A stretch of DNA of 64,000 nucleotides from Pelecanus crispus. Taxonomy: Eukaryota; Chordata; Aves; Pelecaniformes; Pelecanidae. The notes under the pieces were generated by a model. The model was not told the origin of the DNA and did no database searches. It worked only from the letters and a program-made list of their open reading frames with translations. The DNA is taken from assembly GCF_030463565.1 (NCBI RefSeq), contig NC_134643.1, positions 127,392,309 to 127,456,308 on the forward strand. Reading direction: 5' to 3'. Below, piece by piece: positions 45,101-57,645 of the stretch (positions within the stretch are counted from its first letter, which is position 1; each line of letters starts with the position of its first letter). The translations under genes and the position numbers were made by a program.

Positions 45101-48100
45101 GTTTGCCTTCAGAGTTTTCAGCAACTGATCCTTAATTTACCTGTTTTAATCGTGTTTAAAAGCAAACTTACTTTTTACGACGACGCCCATACAACTCGCG
45201 TCTTAACTCTCGAGAAATGGGCTTCAAATGCATAAAGTTGCAGAAACCTCCTCGTGTACACTCTCTGAAACAGAATTCAAGAGACACAGTTGAAACTCCC
45301 AGCTCTACACGGTATCTGTTTGCCCCAAGCCCTAGTAGATCTCTAGCCATCTAGAAGTTAATCACCTCTTAACATTAAAACCAGTAAATTGCAAGCATCA
45401 TTTAGTGACACTGACTCACTCCTAGATCAAAAAATCCTACAAAGACAGCAAAAGTCAAGAGTTTGACTGCAGGTCCTCCATATTAACATTACCTGAAGTG
45501 GTTTTCTTCCCATACTAAGCTACACCTAAAAGCCACACCCAAGCAACCACCTACTCTGTGTGAGCATTTCAAAGAAACTGACATAGGCAAACAGGAAGTC
45601 ACTTTTTACCCCATTTCGTATTGACGGCAACAGGCCTCTCTGAAGTCAGTCACAGGTGAAAGCTCAGCATGAATGGGCTGTCCATTAAACCAGCGATTGT
45701 TCAGGTCAATCACAGCCTTTTCCGCATCTTCTTCACGGCGAAACTAAAAGCAAAATTAACATTTTGTCATGTTACAGAAAAGCAACTGAAGTAGACTGAA
45801 GATTCCTATCAAATCAGTTGGGCTGAATCTGAGGTTTAGGACTAGCGAAACTAGAAGCTACTTCAGAGTTCCTGGGACAGTCCATCAAATCAAGGGTAAA
45901 GACACTAGCGTTTCATTAATCAGGACTCAGAGCTAATCAAACATGGATATTTTCTCTTTATTATGTTCTACTTGGTCTTTCAAGTTTTGTGGCTTGTATT
46001 AAAAGATATGACAGAAAATACTGTGTTTTCTCAGTACAATTTTAAACACAAATACTTAAGAGAACTTTCTAGAACACTAATGCTCCAAATGTAATGGATT
46101 TTTTCCAAACATTTAAGAGAAATCTGCATGAGAACTAGGGCTCTCATTCATTTAAATTAGAATTTACAAAAACCTGCTCCTGTTTTACGATGAATATAAA
46201 ACTTAAATTTGAAATTCTTTTTCACAGCTAACCACTTGCAAATCTTTACAGACAGCTGTTATTTCTGATTATGACCTACACAGCTGAGAATTTTATGCAT
46301 GAAAATACTTTCCAGTGAAGGAAATGTACAATAAAAATATTCAAACACTCTCACACCTCCCAACACTGTGTACACAAAATAAAATTTCTGCAGGTGACAA
46401 CTTTGTACTCATTATTCAAGAGATACCAATGATTTTTAAGAGCTAAACCTAAGTGCTCCAGTTTGCACCTTAAACCACCCAGCTACTGCCAAATGTAACC
46501 TGCTTACAAGATGTTTTGTTTAACTGGGAAGTTAGAAAATAAACACACCTGTTGCAGATAAACCTCTGCTCATAATAAAATGCTTAAAAGGCAGTGTGAT
46601 GGGAAGACAGATGCCAAATTAATTCCGGCAAACTAAACAGTCCAGCAGTGATGACTGTGCTTATAACAATGTAAAAAAATAAGTCTTAATCTTTATGAAA
46701 ATGACACAGATTTTGACTATTGAGAAGGCTTCTCATCATCTCTTAAAATTTCTTTCAGATTCCATTCACATTTTCACTCTTCCTACTTCATATTGCAAAG
46801 TTCGAGAGGAGCTTATATCCTGAAGAGCTACTCTCACAAAACCTACAAGCATACAGTAATTTTTAAAAATTATTTTAAATTTAATTGTTTTAAAAATTAT
46901 AAAACAACAAATACCACCCCCATTGATTATATAAACATGTCTCTATCCTACCTTTACGTATACATTTCCAACTAGATGATCTCCAAGGTTATCACAAACG
47001 TTCATCTCCTCAACTTCACCGTATTTTTCTTCCATTTCTGTGAAGACCTCCTAAGCACAAAGCAACCAATTAAAAGTTTGCAGTACATTAGTCATAAGTA
47101 TAGAAGTACTGCATTTGGCTGTTAGTAAGTACAAAAGAAGGCCTTCCTTAAAAAAAGGCAAAACAAAACCTTTTTTTTTTTCTGATTTTAAAATTAGTAC
47201 TTGCTTGGCCTGTACTGTGTCCATCTGTAAGTACAGCACTAAGAGGATACAATAAAAACCTATGGAAAATATTACGCATACAGTATTTACAGAATACATA
47301 AGATGCACTGAAAACACTACATATAAGCCTCAATGCTATAGTTATACTTAATTATACTATACAAATAATTAAGTATATTTTAAATTTACAGGAAAGAAGG
47401 GGATTATGGAATCAAAATGCTACATTGCTTAAGTTGCTGACTTTTAAACAAAGTCTATTATAGACAGTAAAGTTAAAGCCAAACTAACCCAAGGTTATAC
47501 CAGGAAATATTTAGCACTGAAAGTTGTAAGTTTTATACGAACACCTGAGGAAACAAGCACTTTTCTCTGAATCCATCTAATTGTGCTATACACTGAATCC
47601 ATCTAACTCATCTGTGTCAACAAATCCATGAACACTTTAATGCATTTTTACATCTTTTACATACCTCAAAGAATTCATCGTAATGTTCCTGCATCTCAAC
47701 ATCACTCACAGCACCTGTAAAAATCAAGAGTCATATCGATTAGAGCCTATAAGGAAGAAGAGATTTTGATCATACTACAAAACAATCTAGAGGCCGTCTG
47801 GAGCATAAAAGACACCATATAGCATGGAGCTAACTAATAGGAATATTAAAAATAAGTATGTGTGAAGAGCTTTGAATCCCCAAAGTATATGTCAAAACAT
47901 TACATTGACATGATCAAATCAAAACAAGTTTTAATCAGAGCCAAACTTGTATGCCACAAATTTAAAGGAAGGGGAAAGGAATTACTTTGAAGTATCACTT
48001 AAATTTAATGTACAGTCCCACCCTCTATCTACCAACAATTTTACCTAAACAGAAGGCAAGTGCTTTGTTACATTTGTGTATTTTAAAGCATGATTACAAT

Positions 48101-51100
48101 TTAGTGTTCCTCTTCCTAAAGGCAGAATTTCATTTTAACATGTCCACCTCTCCAGCATATACACTAGAATTTGAGAGTTCACAATGTAACATAGCCCAGA
48201 ATTTTTTAAAATTTGCTCAAAATAGTTATTGAAATGACACACTTTTTTCAGTGCCCTCAAAGAAGGGTACCATAATGCTTTGCAGTAGAGAGCAATTTTC
48301 TAGTTTAATTTTGAATATCACTTAATTTTTCCGTAGTCCTGCAGAACACCTTTTAGTGCAAGACAAGCCAGCCATATATTCAGGTTAGATTATTTTCATG
48401 CTCCAAGCTGGACTTTACAAATGAGCGCTGCTTGCCTGCTGCTATAAAAAACAACGTTAAGTTTGGCTGATTTTTCAAAGCATTAAGAATATAAAAATGA
48501 TTTATTTCTTCCAGTCTACAGCATTTTAAACTACATTAAGCTGTATACATTAAAGCCTAATGTATTAGCTCTTCAGCAGTTAAGTGGTTTATTAAGATCA
48601 AGCGGAGCTGTTTTAAAATGAACCCTGCATTTTATGCTAGAAAAATATTCTAGCCTTTAAATTACAAACACTACTGTTTTAGTTCGCAGAACGTGAAAGA
48701 CAAGAAACTGAGCCAACAAAGCTGAGTTTATTCACTTCAGGCTGCTATGAAAAAAAAGAGATGCTTTGGGCTCATTAATTTTTGGCTAATATTACCATTT
48801 GGACGAATTTTACTTTTTTCTTCAAAGGCTCTAATATTAACCAGCCACACTCTCAGGAACTGCAATTACTTTTCTTGCACCCAGCTCACCTCCTGAAGAA
48901 GGCTAGGGGGCACTTGTTATGTAGTTTAGGCTAACAACGTTTCGGCATTTGAAACGTTTGCTTTTAAGAACTTTCTTCTTCCCCACGGTTATATAGCAAA
49001 TTAAGGAATATCAAACATTAAACCAGTATTTCTAGACAGTTTAATACTTAACTATATTCCCAAGGTTCTGCCAACACCACTGATAACAGCTTACTAATAC
49101 CTAAGGATTTTTTTTTTTTTTTAAAGATATCAGACAGGGGCTCTGTGAGCCACACTGGGAATTACTACTTTTTACCAGATGGACAAGTGCTAAAAACTTG
49201 TAAGGAGATTCCATTGTCAAATTAAGAGATCATAAGCAACAGTTAGTTAATGACTACTTGAACGTCCTTCTAAAGTGGGAAGCATACATATGCACAGGCT
49301 TTACAAACATTCATACTCCAGGGCTACCGGTATCTGAACCTTGAGAAGCCCAATTACTAATTAAAATACTCAGGAAAACTATTGCTGTTCAAAACTAAGG
49401 TTAATCCTCTACGACGGCAATAGAAAGGAAGACAGTTAAGCAACAACAACAAAAGCATTAAATAGCTACCCAAGTTATCCATTTAAAATACATGCAGTAC
49501 TTAAGTAGGGACAAATATCGAAAAACCAGGGAGCCAGGAGTTTCAGCAAACCTACTGGTAACAGAGCTCCAGCTCTACCACAGAAGGTACAGTTAGGCTC
49601 TGTTCAATAGCTATCCGCTTGCCATGACAAACTGGAGTTGGATACCAGCATTTAGAACGCTAGAGAATCTGTTCAAGGCTCTTGCAGCTGTACAATCTAA
49701 ACAGCTCCACAGACCAAACTGCTGTAACTCTGTGCAAATTAGTTACCAGCGCATTGAGAATTTAGGGACAGAGTGGAAATACCCAACCGTACGGTTTTTG
49801 GTTTACTGAAACAGCATTAACTACTAAGCATCCGCAACAAGAAAGCCTACAAACCAATAGAACTGTTCAAGCATCTAGACACACTTACATATCTCATTAC
49901 GTATCTAGCTTGATTGTGTGACAAAAAACTCAAATTACTTAATTGGGCCATTATTATTTTTAGAAGCAGAAGAGACAGTGTTGACTTTCAAGTTAGTGGC
50001 TGATTTCACAAAGCATGTCTAATCAAATGCTGGTAACTAATCTGAACTAGTCTACAATCCAACAGTCAAAAAAGGAATAGCCAAACAAAGCTTTATTACC
50101 ACACAGTCAATATTCACTTCAACAAGAAATATTAGTTAGAAAATAACACCGATCCTTTTTGGTCCTAAAACTTTTCTGTTTTTAATCTTACTCTAATATT
50201 GATGATTCAATCACAATGACATATCAGTAATCGCAGATCAACAATCCTGGTCATTTAACTTCTGCCAGCCTCACAGTAGGTGTGTTTTTCTTATGCCCAT
50301 TCCTACCTCATGAGGAGTCATTAAATTAGTTCATGACCATACCCAAATGCCTTCCCCTCCTCAAAAGTACTTTAAAGATATATTTTCCTAGGTAAATATG
50401 CAACTGGGTTTTGGAATCTGAATTTTCAAAGCATGGAAGGAATTTTAAGCATGCACCTATCCAAAAAGGACAGCTGCCAGAAGGGAAGCGTTTGTCAGTC
50501 AAAGTGTATTCTTCCAAAGTAGACTCTAAATGGAAGCTGCAATAACCTAGGACAAATTTCCGCATGGAGTCTGAAAGCTTAAAATTCAAGTTCTCTTAAC
50601 GTTTAGAGAGCAGGAAATTTGTTCTGGATGAAGTCAACATGTCATTGTCCTGCTCTTTTAGACAGTGGAACCTAACGGATAGGACAAAACATACAGAAAA
50701 GCATTCCTAGGATGCAGGCAACTGGCAGGGAGAAAGGCGGAGGGAAGAAAGCAGTGCAACCAAGACTGCTTTACAGGGGAAGTACAATTTCAACCCTTTT
50801 TGATTTAATAGATGGTATTCAGATTCCCCTCACAGTTTTGGGAGTAGGGAGGAAGGTGAGTGGGACAAAAAAGTTTTCGGGGTTTTTTTTGGTGTGCGTG
50901 TTTGGTTTGGACACATTTAATGAAACGTGGTCAGTTTGATCTGTTAAACTAAAATGGTAGACCAGCTTAAGTCGACACTGAGCTCTGACAATCAAGCCCA
51001 GGGAACCAGTGAAGGAACTTGTATGAACTTACAGCGCAAACCGTCAGCAGACTGGGAAGAGTTTTGAGGGTTACGGTAAATGTTCAAGAGGGCAATGGTC

Positions 51101-54100
51101 TGAAATACAAAACGCAACAACTTTATATTATGGAAAATAATTTTAACAAGAAACCGGTTTCCTTTAGGGTCGCTTTAGCCGAGTCTGTGCTGAAAGAGAG
51201 GTGGTTATTCTCTCCCAAGAAGGAGAACTTTCACTTAGCTGGTGACCTTTCTGAATCAACCTAACACTGTAAAGTAATAGAGATCTCATGATACTCCATT
51301 ATTGTATTTTTGTTAATTTTATTCACCAATGTTACTATAGAGGGGTTTTGCATTATTTCAGGCAGATACGTAATAAGTGGTATCCAAACACAGTATTCAA
51401 ATAACAAGCACAATAATTTGTTTGCATTTGGTTTTACTGAATGGTTTCTTAGTAGCAAGACCCCAGGAAAGCAAGTAATACAATAATTACAGCATAGCAT
51501 GAAATCTCCATTTTCCTAAAAAAGTTAAGATGAAAGAAAACCCACAGTTTTGGGAAACTTACCGTACATCACATATATACCTATTTTTTTTTTTTTTTTT
51601 GTTAAATCAAGAATTTGAGAAATGTCTGCAGCTTAAGCCTTTAAAAAGAACGCAGTGTTACTAAGCAATCGTTTCACTTTGCAGTGCAAAAGAAAAGCTG
51701 CATCAAGTCCAATTTATGCAGTCAATTCTGCATTCTGAATTGCACACATTTGACAAGTTCTTGATCTATGCGCAAGAAGAGTTCCGTCACTTGTCCTGTT
51801 TGCAACAGCTTTATGTCAGCAGCTCAGAAGCCAACATTATTTTCTCATAATTAGGAGTGGGCTCTTTAACACCATTCTTTAAAAAAATTTCTCCAACTGT
51901 GGGACTTACAGTGTGAGCCGTCAGCCGTCTGTGCACTGTTTTGGGGGTTACGATAGATGTTTTGAATCAAGATGGTCTGCGGGGAAAAAAAATAAAAAGG
52001 GGAATTCTACTGGCTGCTGTGCATATAATAGACAATTGCAAAGAGACAACTTGTTTGCAAACAGCTAAAAGTAATATTTTATTCTTAAGACTTCCTTTTG
52101 TATTTGCAGAGTATCTTCCAAAATTGCATCCAGACCATCATATTATGAAAACAGTTTTAATTGACCACCAAGAAAGAGCTGCATTTGTCTGAACAGCTAT
52201 CCTCAATATGGGAGTTGTAAGGCACAGTAACCTAAAATGTCAAACTACATGATATTATGGAGATGCCTAGCTTTCGAGACCAGATTCAGTATTGTAAGTC
52301 TAGGGGAAAAAAGAATGTTACGTGCACAGCATATAATACATAATGCCAGAATCTAAAACGTTACACCAGACAGTAAGGTTTTTGGGCAAGAGCTACGTCT
52401 CATTTTGTGCATCAGGAATTTCTTGGTGGAATTTCTGTTTAAATAATATAATAGCATCATAGGTTCACATGTTTCCGATCCTTCAAATAAGGACAATATC
52501 CTTTTAGCCCTTCTGCTTTTTACTTGAAGAATTAGCCCAGGCAGACTTGAAACCTTACATTTGTACCGTTCTTCTTAAAATCAAGTTGTCTGAAAAAACA
52601 AACCATGTTTAAGTTAGTAAACTAATATTACAAAAAAATTCCAAACGTCCATATCACTGTAAGCAGCTCAAAAATTGAAATTTGATTACTTAAAATACAA
52701 GCTCAATGTTAGTTAGTATTGAATCGCAATCCCCAAATAATTTTAGCTTACACATTATTAGTCACAGTAAGAATTCAGAGCTTAAAGAAGTCACAGGACC
52801 AGCAATGTCATACCTACATATGCTGCCCACTTAACACGTAAAAAAATCTGTAACACTGCATTTCAAATCACACGCTTGTTTTATAATGGGTATGGTCATA
52901 CCAACCAAAGCTTTGTGCTTCCGTGGCCCAGGTTTAAAATAACTATGTTTTAGCCTACAACTGGAGAGAGCCAGAAACATGCATATAGTTACAGTGTTTC
53001 TGCTGATTGGAGGTAATTTGATCACCCTGGATTGCACGACCTTTCCTAACACAGCTCTTCTGTAAAGTAGCTGCACCAGCAATAGCAACCCAAGATAAAA
53101 ATATTGTGCCAGTAACTTCCCATTAGTAAGATATCTATTCTTCTATTTTCTATCACAGCTGATTACCAATCTGCATACAAATAAAGATTTCCGTAGTGAA
53201 CCCTACACATCTGCCAGGTACATTTGAGATATTACAATACAGCACATCTGCCAGGTGCGATGCTGTAGTGATCCCAGGCATCACTGGATGGATCTGACAC
53301 ACCCTGCTGACCCACTTCAGCTGGCATTGCTAACCGCAGCTTCTAAAGCAAAGCTGCAGACCGCCCCGACAGAGGAAACCGTTGTTGCACACAAGAAAAA
53401 AGATGTCTTTAAGTTAAAAAAACCCCCAAACTACAACTACTGTGGAAGTTGTCCAATTTAGAAATATTTTCTAGTAGCCAATTACCTAAATTCAGGTCTC
53501 TAAATAACCAATCACATTTCAGCATGCTCTCCATGTAGGTCAGCAACATGGAGTAGTTTTGAAAGTGGATAATATTCTTTCCGAGATACAATATTTACAT
53601 TAAAAATTATTAAATTCCCAGAAGTGGAAAACTGTTCTTGTAAATGAAGTACCAGCAGTGATCCCAATCGATCAGTAACCTAGACAGCCCCCCCGCCTTC
53701 AGCTACTCTACCCACTCGCAAAGTTTAACTTCAAGAGCACCATGGCTCTGAACTCCAGTCACGTCGATAGCACCTGCCTCCCTAATTCTCCCCAAACCAA
53801 CACCAGTCCACCGTTCTAATCAATCCTGGTCCAAGTCAGCTAAAATGAACTTGCAGAGGACTCCACTGCTACATAAACTTTACCTTTGTAGGTAAAACTG
53901 CTCGTAATGCAACAACTTCCATAGGCGCTACTTCTATACAACACTCCCAAAGAAACCTATTTACCTGTATACTTTGATAATCAGCAGTGATAGAAAAAGG
54001 CAAAGCATGCAGCTCTCCAGGAATGTAACTTCTGAAAACTACAGAGCTCATAATAATAAAAACCCTATCACCCACTGCACCTTTTTTTTTTTTTTGGCAG

Positions 54101-57100
54101 ACATGCAGTCACATACCGTGTATCTAACAACATTCACGTAGCCAAAGATTAAATAATCTGTAAAGTCAACTGACATATACACCCTCAGCAACCAGGCAAG
54201 TTGTTTTCAAGACACAATTCTTTCACATTCGAAGCAAGTATGTAAGTTACTCTTGAAACTTAAGAGCCTGGGTCAGAGAGCAAATATAATGACAGAAGAG
54301 TCACTTTTATTTAGTAATTAGTTTTCTTCTATTATATGCATAAAGGACTTAAGTTCACACCTTTGAGACAGGTGGAACATGCTGCCATTGTTTGTGATTA
54401 AAAAAAATCTGGGATGGTTTAAGTGCCTAAACACCACTGAGAAGGCACACTCACCTGAAAGTTAGCACTGGTTGGTCTCTACTACAGGCAAGCTTACAAC
54501 AGCATCGCTTCCTGCAGCCATTAAGGGTGACAGGAGATAATTAGAAATGCTGGGAGAAGTAAATGGAATACCCCCAAAAAAGCAAAAACCCATATAAACT
54601 GGGGCCAAAAGTGAACTAGTTAATCTGGAGCTCAGTAATTACTCACTTGTATCTGAGAATCTACGTTTTAAAGAAGCAAGAATATACTTCCACAAGAAAG
54701 AGAAAACAAAAGGAAAACAAACCTGGCTAAATGTTGGTTTGTTGTGCAACCGAGAACATCTGTCTCCATGACGACAAGCTCCGATTTTGAAATAAAATGA
54801 ACAGTTGACTCTGCAAGTAAAAAAACCGAAGTAGTTACATATTGGAATAGAAAGACATTAAGATGCAATTCCTATAAAACATATGCCCTAAATGCCTTTA
54901 TCTTGATGTGGAGAAGTAACACAGAAAAAAAAAAAAAATCAAAACAGTATAGGAAAGCATTACAGCAAACCTATTCATATTCATTCCTCTTTACTCCTAA
55001 TTTACAGCGAGTCACCTGATCACTTTCACCCACTACTCAAACCCCAAGTGCATTCACGACACCACCATGGACAGAAGAGACCACTACTGTTTTACCCTTC
55101 TGGTTCTCCATTCTTGCCTTTTTATCGGTTTCACTGGGTGATTGGATATACTGTGAAGAACAGCCTGCAAAGTTACACTATGAGCAGTATGGTTGTGTCT
55201 TAGTTCATGCAACCCTCTACCGTAGGCAATACAGCCTGCTTTAAAGCTGATACAGTTGCACCTACCTAATGTTTTATAGACCACCTGTTTAAAAGTTACA
55301 CTCTAAGGGTAACTCAGGCTGCCGCCAACACAGTATTTGAAATAATTCAGGTAAGAGAAAAATCACGTTACAGAGAGAATACACATAAGCAAAATAAACT
55401 CATTTAATTAAGCCATTTCCACAGATGTAGTTACTAATTTTTTAGTATTTTTTTTTTTTAAACCACAAGCTTTTCTTGAGTTAACTATCATCTAATGACA
55501 CCTTCAAAACTACGCTGGTTTAGGAATGCCAGTAAAACTTTCATATGTAAGTGTAATTCACATGGAACGATGACAGAAAACCATAAGGAGTTTAGTTACC
55601 TTGAGTGGGAAAACTGAATGCAAAATTCTGAAGTGCAAGAAAACTATTATGGGCTATATATGTGTAAGTGAAATATATGAATTCTCCTGGAAGAAAGATC
55701 ATTATTCCCATGCTCATAGTTAACAGTGATTCTTTCCACAATCCTGTGTAACCAACATCAACTCATGGAAAGGAGAAATATTAAAGTACTAAAGCACATC
55801 TGATCTCTAGCAAAACATTCTACTGCAAAGTTTTAACATGCTTACTCTTGATTATGTTTTTGAAAATACATTCTTAGCAGTACAATATACTTACTGTCTT
55901 TTCTGAACTCTATCCTGAAACAAAAAAAACCCCTAACTATAAAATTTCCGATAGTGCCTCCAACTTCGACACTTTCTGGAGAGTTCTGCTTGCTTTTTGA
56001 ATAGAAAATAAGACCAGTACAGGAACTGCATGCCTGCCGTATCGGCATGCACTAATACCGTTAAACTGTAATGCATTATATTGGAAAGGATGCTACAGTA
56101 ACAGAGCTCAAGAGAGGCTGCCGATACTGCTTTTCTGACAGACGAGCGAATTGGCACTGGCATGTAGCACTACAAAGCAGAAGGAAAACGGAAGCCTCAC
56201 GGCCAGAGGCTGACAAGAGTAATTTAGTCCAGTAGCACATCGATGCCCCCTTTCATTTTTACGAGTGGAAAAACACGTTGGTTTGGTCAGGCCGACGGTG
56301 ACCAAATTTTCGTTAGGAGGGTTTTGTAAGTATGCTTCCAACAACCAGAGAAACTAGAGGCGCTCCCGACGCGTGGAAGGCTGCAGGCAGAAGCCTGAGG
56401 ATCAGGATGCAGCAGTCGGGGAAATCCTCCGCACCCTGGGGAGGGGGGAGAAATAACCAGTCGCTGTCCTTGCAGCAGAGCGGAAGCTCTCGGGCTGCTG
56501 CGAGGCGCAGAGACACGAACAAAAGGGGAAGAGGAGGCCCTTTCTGGCAGGAGGCGGCGGGGAGCTCGGCACCCAGCGGCCCCGACCGCTCCCGCCCGCC
56601 GCCGGGGGGGGGTGGGGGGGGTGGGGAGGGGAAGGGGGGGGAGCGGGGACGGGGGGCGGCAACGCGCCACAAGGCGCGGGCACGCCCGCATGGCGGCCGG
56701 GAGGGAGGGACCGGGGGGGGGAGGAGGAGGAGGAGGAGGAAGTCCCCGAGGAGAACAGCCCCAGCCCGGCCCGGGAGGAGAGAGGGAAACGCATGGGCGG
56801 GGCCGGCGGCGCGCGGCGCGGCGCGGGCACGCGCAGGCCCCACGCGGCCTTGCGGGGCGCGCGCGCCCCCTCCCGCCCCTCCCCGTCCCCGGCGGCGCGC
56901 GCACGCGCCCTCCAGCGGAGGAGTGGGGGGGGGGAGGGGCGGAAGGGCCGCCGCGCCGCGGGCCCGGGAGGGGGAAAAGGGGGGGGGGGGGGGGAAGAGG
57001 GGGGGGAGGGGAAATGGGAGCGCGCCCGCCTCGCTTCCTTTTCCCTCCGCGGCCGCGCACCGCCACGTTCCAGCGCGCGGCGGTGGCGGAACGCCCGGGC

Positions 57101-57407
57101 GCGCGCCCCGGTGCCGGGGATGCCACAGGCCCCTGAGGCGGGAGTGGAAAAAAAAACCGGGGCCGGGTCCCCCCGCGGAGACGGGGGTGGGGGGGGGTAG
57201 GGAGGGCTGACCGCCACGACGGGCGCAGGCCGCCCCGGCGGGCGCTGCGCGTCCCCGCGCCCCGCGGAACCCGCCGCCAGCCGCCGGCCGCCCTCGAGCT
57301 CCCCCCCCCACCGGGGCGCCGAAGCCGCGGGAGCGGCGCGGGTAGGGGGGATGGGCCACTCACTTGTCCTTCTCTGTTCCGAAGATGGAGGCCAGATACT
57401 CCGCCAT
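41963..57407 (-). CDS. U2AF1: U2 small nuclear RNA auxiliary factor 1 (U2AF35), complete
   Basis: Nuclear splicing factor: the small subunit of U2AF, which pairs with U2AF2 and contacts the AG of the 3' splice site (family knowledge). Coding exons in order: 57364-57407, 54723-54810, then either 51910-51976 or 51033-51099, then 47665-47714, 46952-47050, 45610-45743, 45172-45264, 41963-42101. One alternative exon gives 714 nt: 237 codons plus TGA. Order of domains: zinc finger 1 (CSFYF...CRHGDRC...LH), UHM/RRM with DRWF-type motif NNRWF (Trp134), zinc finger 2 ([16 protein letters not shown]), then an RS tail with a Gly tract. Ser34 and Gln157, the residues altered in human myeloid disease, are present. 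The Gly tract has 9 residues against 12 in human, which accounts for 237 rather than 240. Confidence 0.97.
43351..43944 (+). mobile_element. Solo LTR in U2AF1 intron 7
   Basis: Begins TGTGCTGGTTTTGGCTGG and ends CCACAACA; related along its length to the LTR at 6897-7455 (GGCTGGGATAGAG, AACTGACCAAAGGG, CTCAACCCA). No internal retroviral sequence. No matching flanking duplication was seen (CCAAA on one side, CTGAG on the other), so the copy is older or its ends are eroded. Antisense to U2AF1. Confidence 0.8.
44397..44416 (+). repeat. (AAAT)n microsatellite
   Basis: About five AAAT units within a U2AF1 intron. Confidence 0.8.
45172..45264 (-). CDS. U2AF1: U2AF1 coding exon 7 (zinc finger 2)
   Basis: 93 nt, acceptor TTTCAG, donor GTAAGT. 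Encodes [20 protein letters not shown] then [10 protein letters not shown], the second CCCH finger and basic run before the RS tail. Confidence 0.97.
45610..45743 (-). CDS. U2AF1: U2AF1 coding exon 6 (UHM end, zinc finger 2 start)
   Basis: 134 nt, acceptor TTTTAG, donor GTAAAA. Encodes [34 protein letters not shown] and [10 protein letters not shown]. Trp134 of RWF contacts the U2AF2 ligand; Gln157 is wild-type. Confidence 0.97.
46952..47050 (-). CDS. U2AF1: U2AF1 coding exon 5
   Basis: 99 nt, 33 whole codons, acceptor GCTTAG, donor GTAGGA. Encodes [20 protein letters not shown] then [13 protein letters not shown], the central strands of the UHM domain including the acidic helix. Confidence 0.97.
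47567..47606. repeat. Short tandem duplication in U2AF1 intron 4
   Basis: CTGAATCCATCTAA occurs at 47567-47580 and again at 47593-47606, a 26-bp period, just after the donor of exon 4 in transcript direction. Confidence 0.7.
47665..47714 (-). CDS. U2AF1: U2AF1 coding exon 4
   Basis: 50 nt, acceptor TTACAG, donor GTATGT. Encodes [16 protein letters not shown], part of the UHM domain. Its first two bases complete Cys67, so it can only be joined to an exon ending in phase 1. Confidence 0.96.
51033..51099 (-). CDS. U2AF1: U2AF1 exon 3 (U2AF35a isoform)
   Basis: 67 nt, acceptor TTTCAG with a weaker, purine-interrupted tract than exon Ab, donor GTAAGT. Encodes [20 protein letters not shown] then LR and the first base of Cys67. 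It is a sequence relative of exon Ab about 0.8 kb upstream, sharing the NIYRNPQNS core, so the pair arose by exon duplication. Confidence 0.95.
51910..51976 (-). CDS. U2AF1: U2AF1 alternative exon Ab (U2AF35b isoform)
   Basis: 67 nt, acceptor CCGCAG after a strong T/C tract, donor GTAAGT. Encodes [20 protein letters not shown] then SH and the first base of Cys67. It corresponds to the human exon used in isoform b. Mutually exclusive with 51033-51099: using both shifts the frame into TAA within the second exon, and using neither gives an immediate TGA at the exon 2-exon 4 join. Confidence 0.94.
53206..53256. repeat. Short direct repeat in U2AF1 intron 2
   Basis: CACATCTGCCAGGT at 53206-53219 and 53243-53256, period 37 bp. 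Two copies only. Confidence 0.7.
54723..54810 (-). CDS. U2AF1: U2AF1 coding exon 2 (zinc finger 1)
   Basis: 88 nt, acceptor TTGCAG, donor GTTTGT. Encodes [20 protein letters not shown] then LHNKPTFSQ, the first CCCH zinc finger with Ser34. It ends in phase 0. Confidence 0.97.
57364..57407 (-). CDS. U2AF1: U2AF1 coding exon 1
   Basis: ATG at 57407-57405, encoding [14 protein letters not shown] and two bases of Lys15; donor GTGAGT at 57363. Identical to human over 14 residues. It sits at the edge of a CpG island. Confidence 0.97.
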
Positions 57408-57448
57408 CTCCCACCGCCCGCCCGCCGGACAGCCCGGCGCCGACCGCG

Positions 57449-57472
57449 CACGTCACAGCCGCCGCGCCGGAA
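57449..57472 (-). promoter_or_regulatory. U2AF1: CRE-like and ETS-like sites near the U2AF1 start
   Basis: CACGTCA at 57449-57455 reads TGACGTG on the gene strand, and CCGGAA at 57467-57472 reads TTCCGG. Both lie 42-65 bp upstream of the ATG, where the transcription start of a housekeeping gene would fall. Confidence 0.5.
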
Positions 57473-57524
57473 ACACTTCTCCCGAGCCCCGCGGGGGGGG
57501 GGGTGGTGGTGGGGCGCGGCTCTC

Positions 57525-57645
57525 TGCGCATGCGCGCGCTGCCGCCAGCCCCCTCATTGGGGGAGCGGCGGGGGCCTCCCCTCCCCCGCCGGCGGGGCGC
57601 GCGGCTGCCGCTCGCGCCACGCGGTGCCGTGGCCGCGCATGCGCA
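57525..57645 (-). promoter_or_regulatory. U2AF1: Two NRF1 palindromes with an inverted CCAAT between them
   Basis: TGCGCATGCGCG at 57525-57536 and CGCGCATGCGCA at 57634-57645 both fit the NRF1 consensus. ATTGG at 57556-57560 is CCAAT on the gene strand. These are 118-240 bp upstream of the ATG. Confidence 0.6.
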
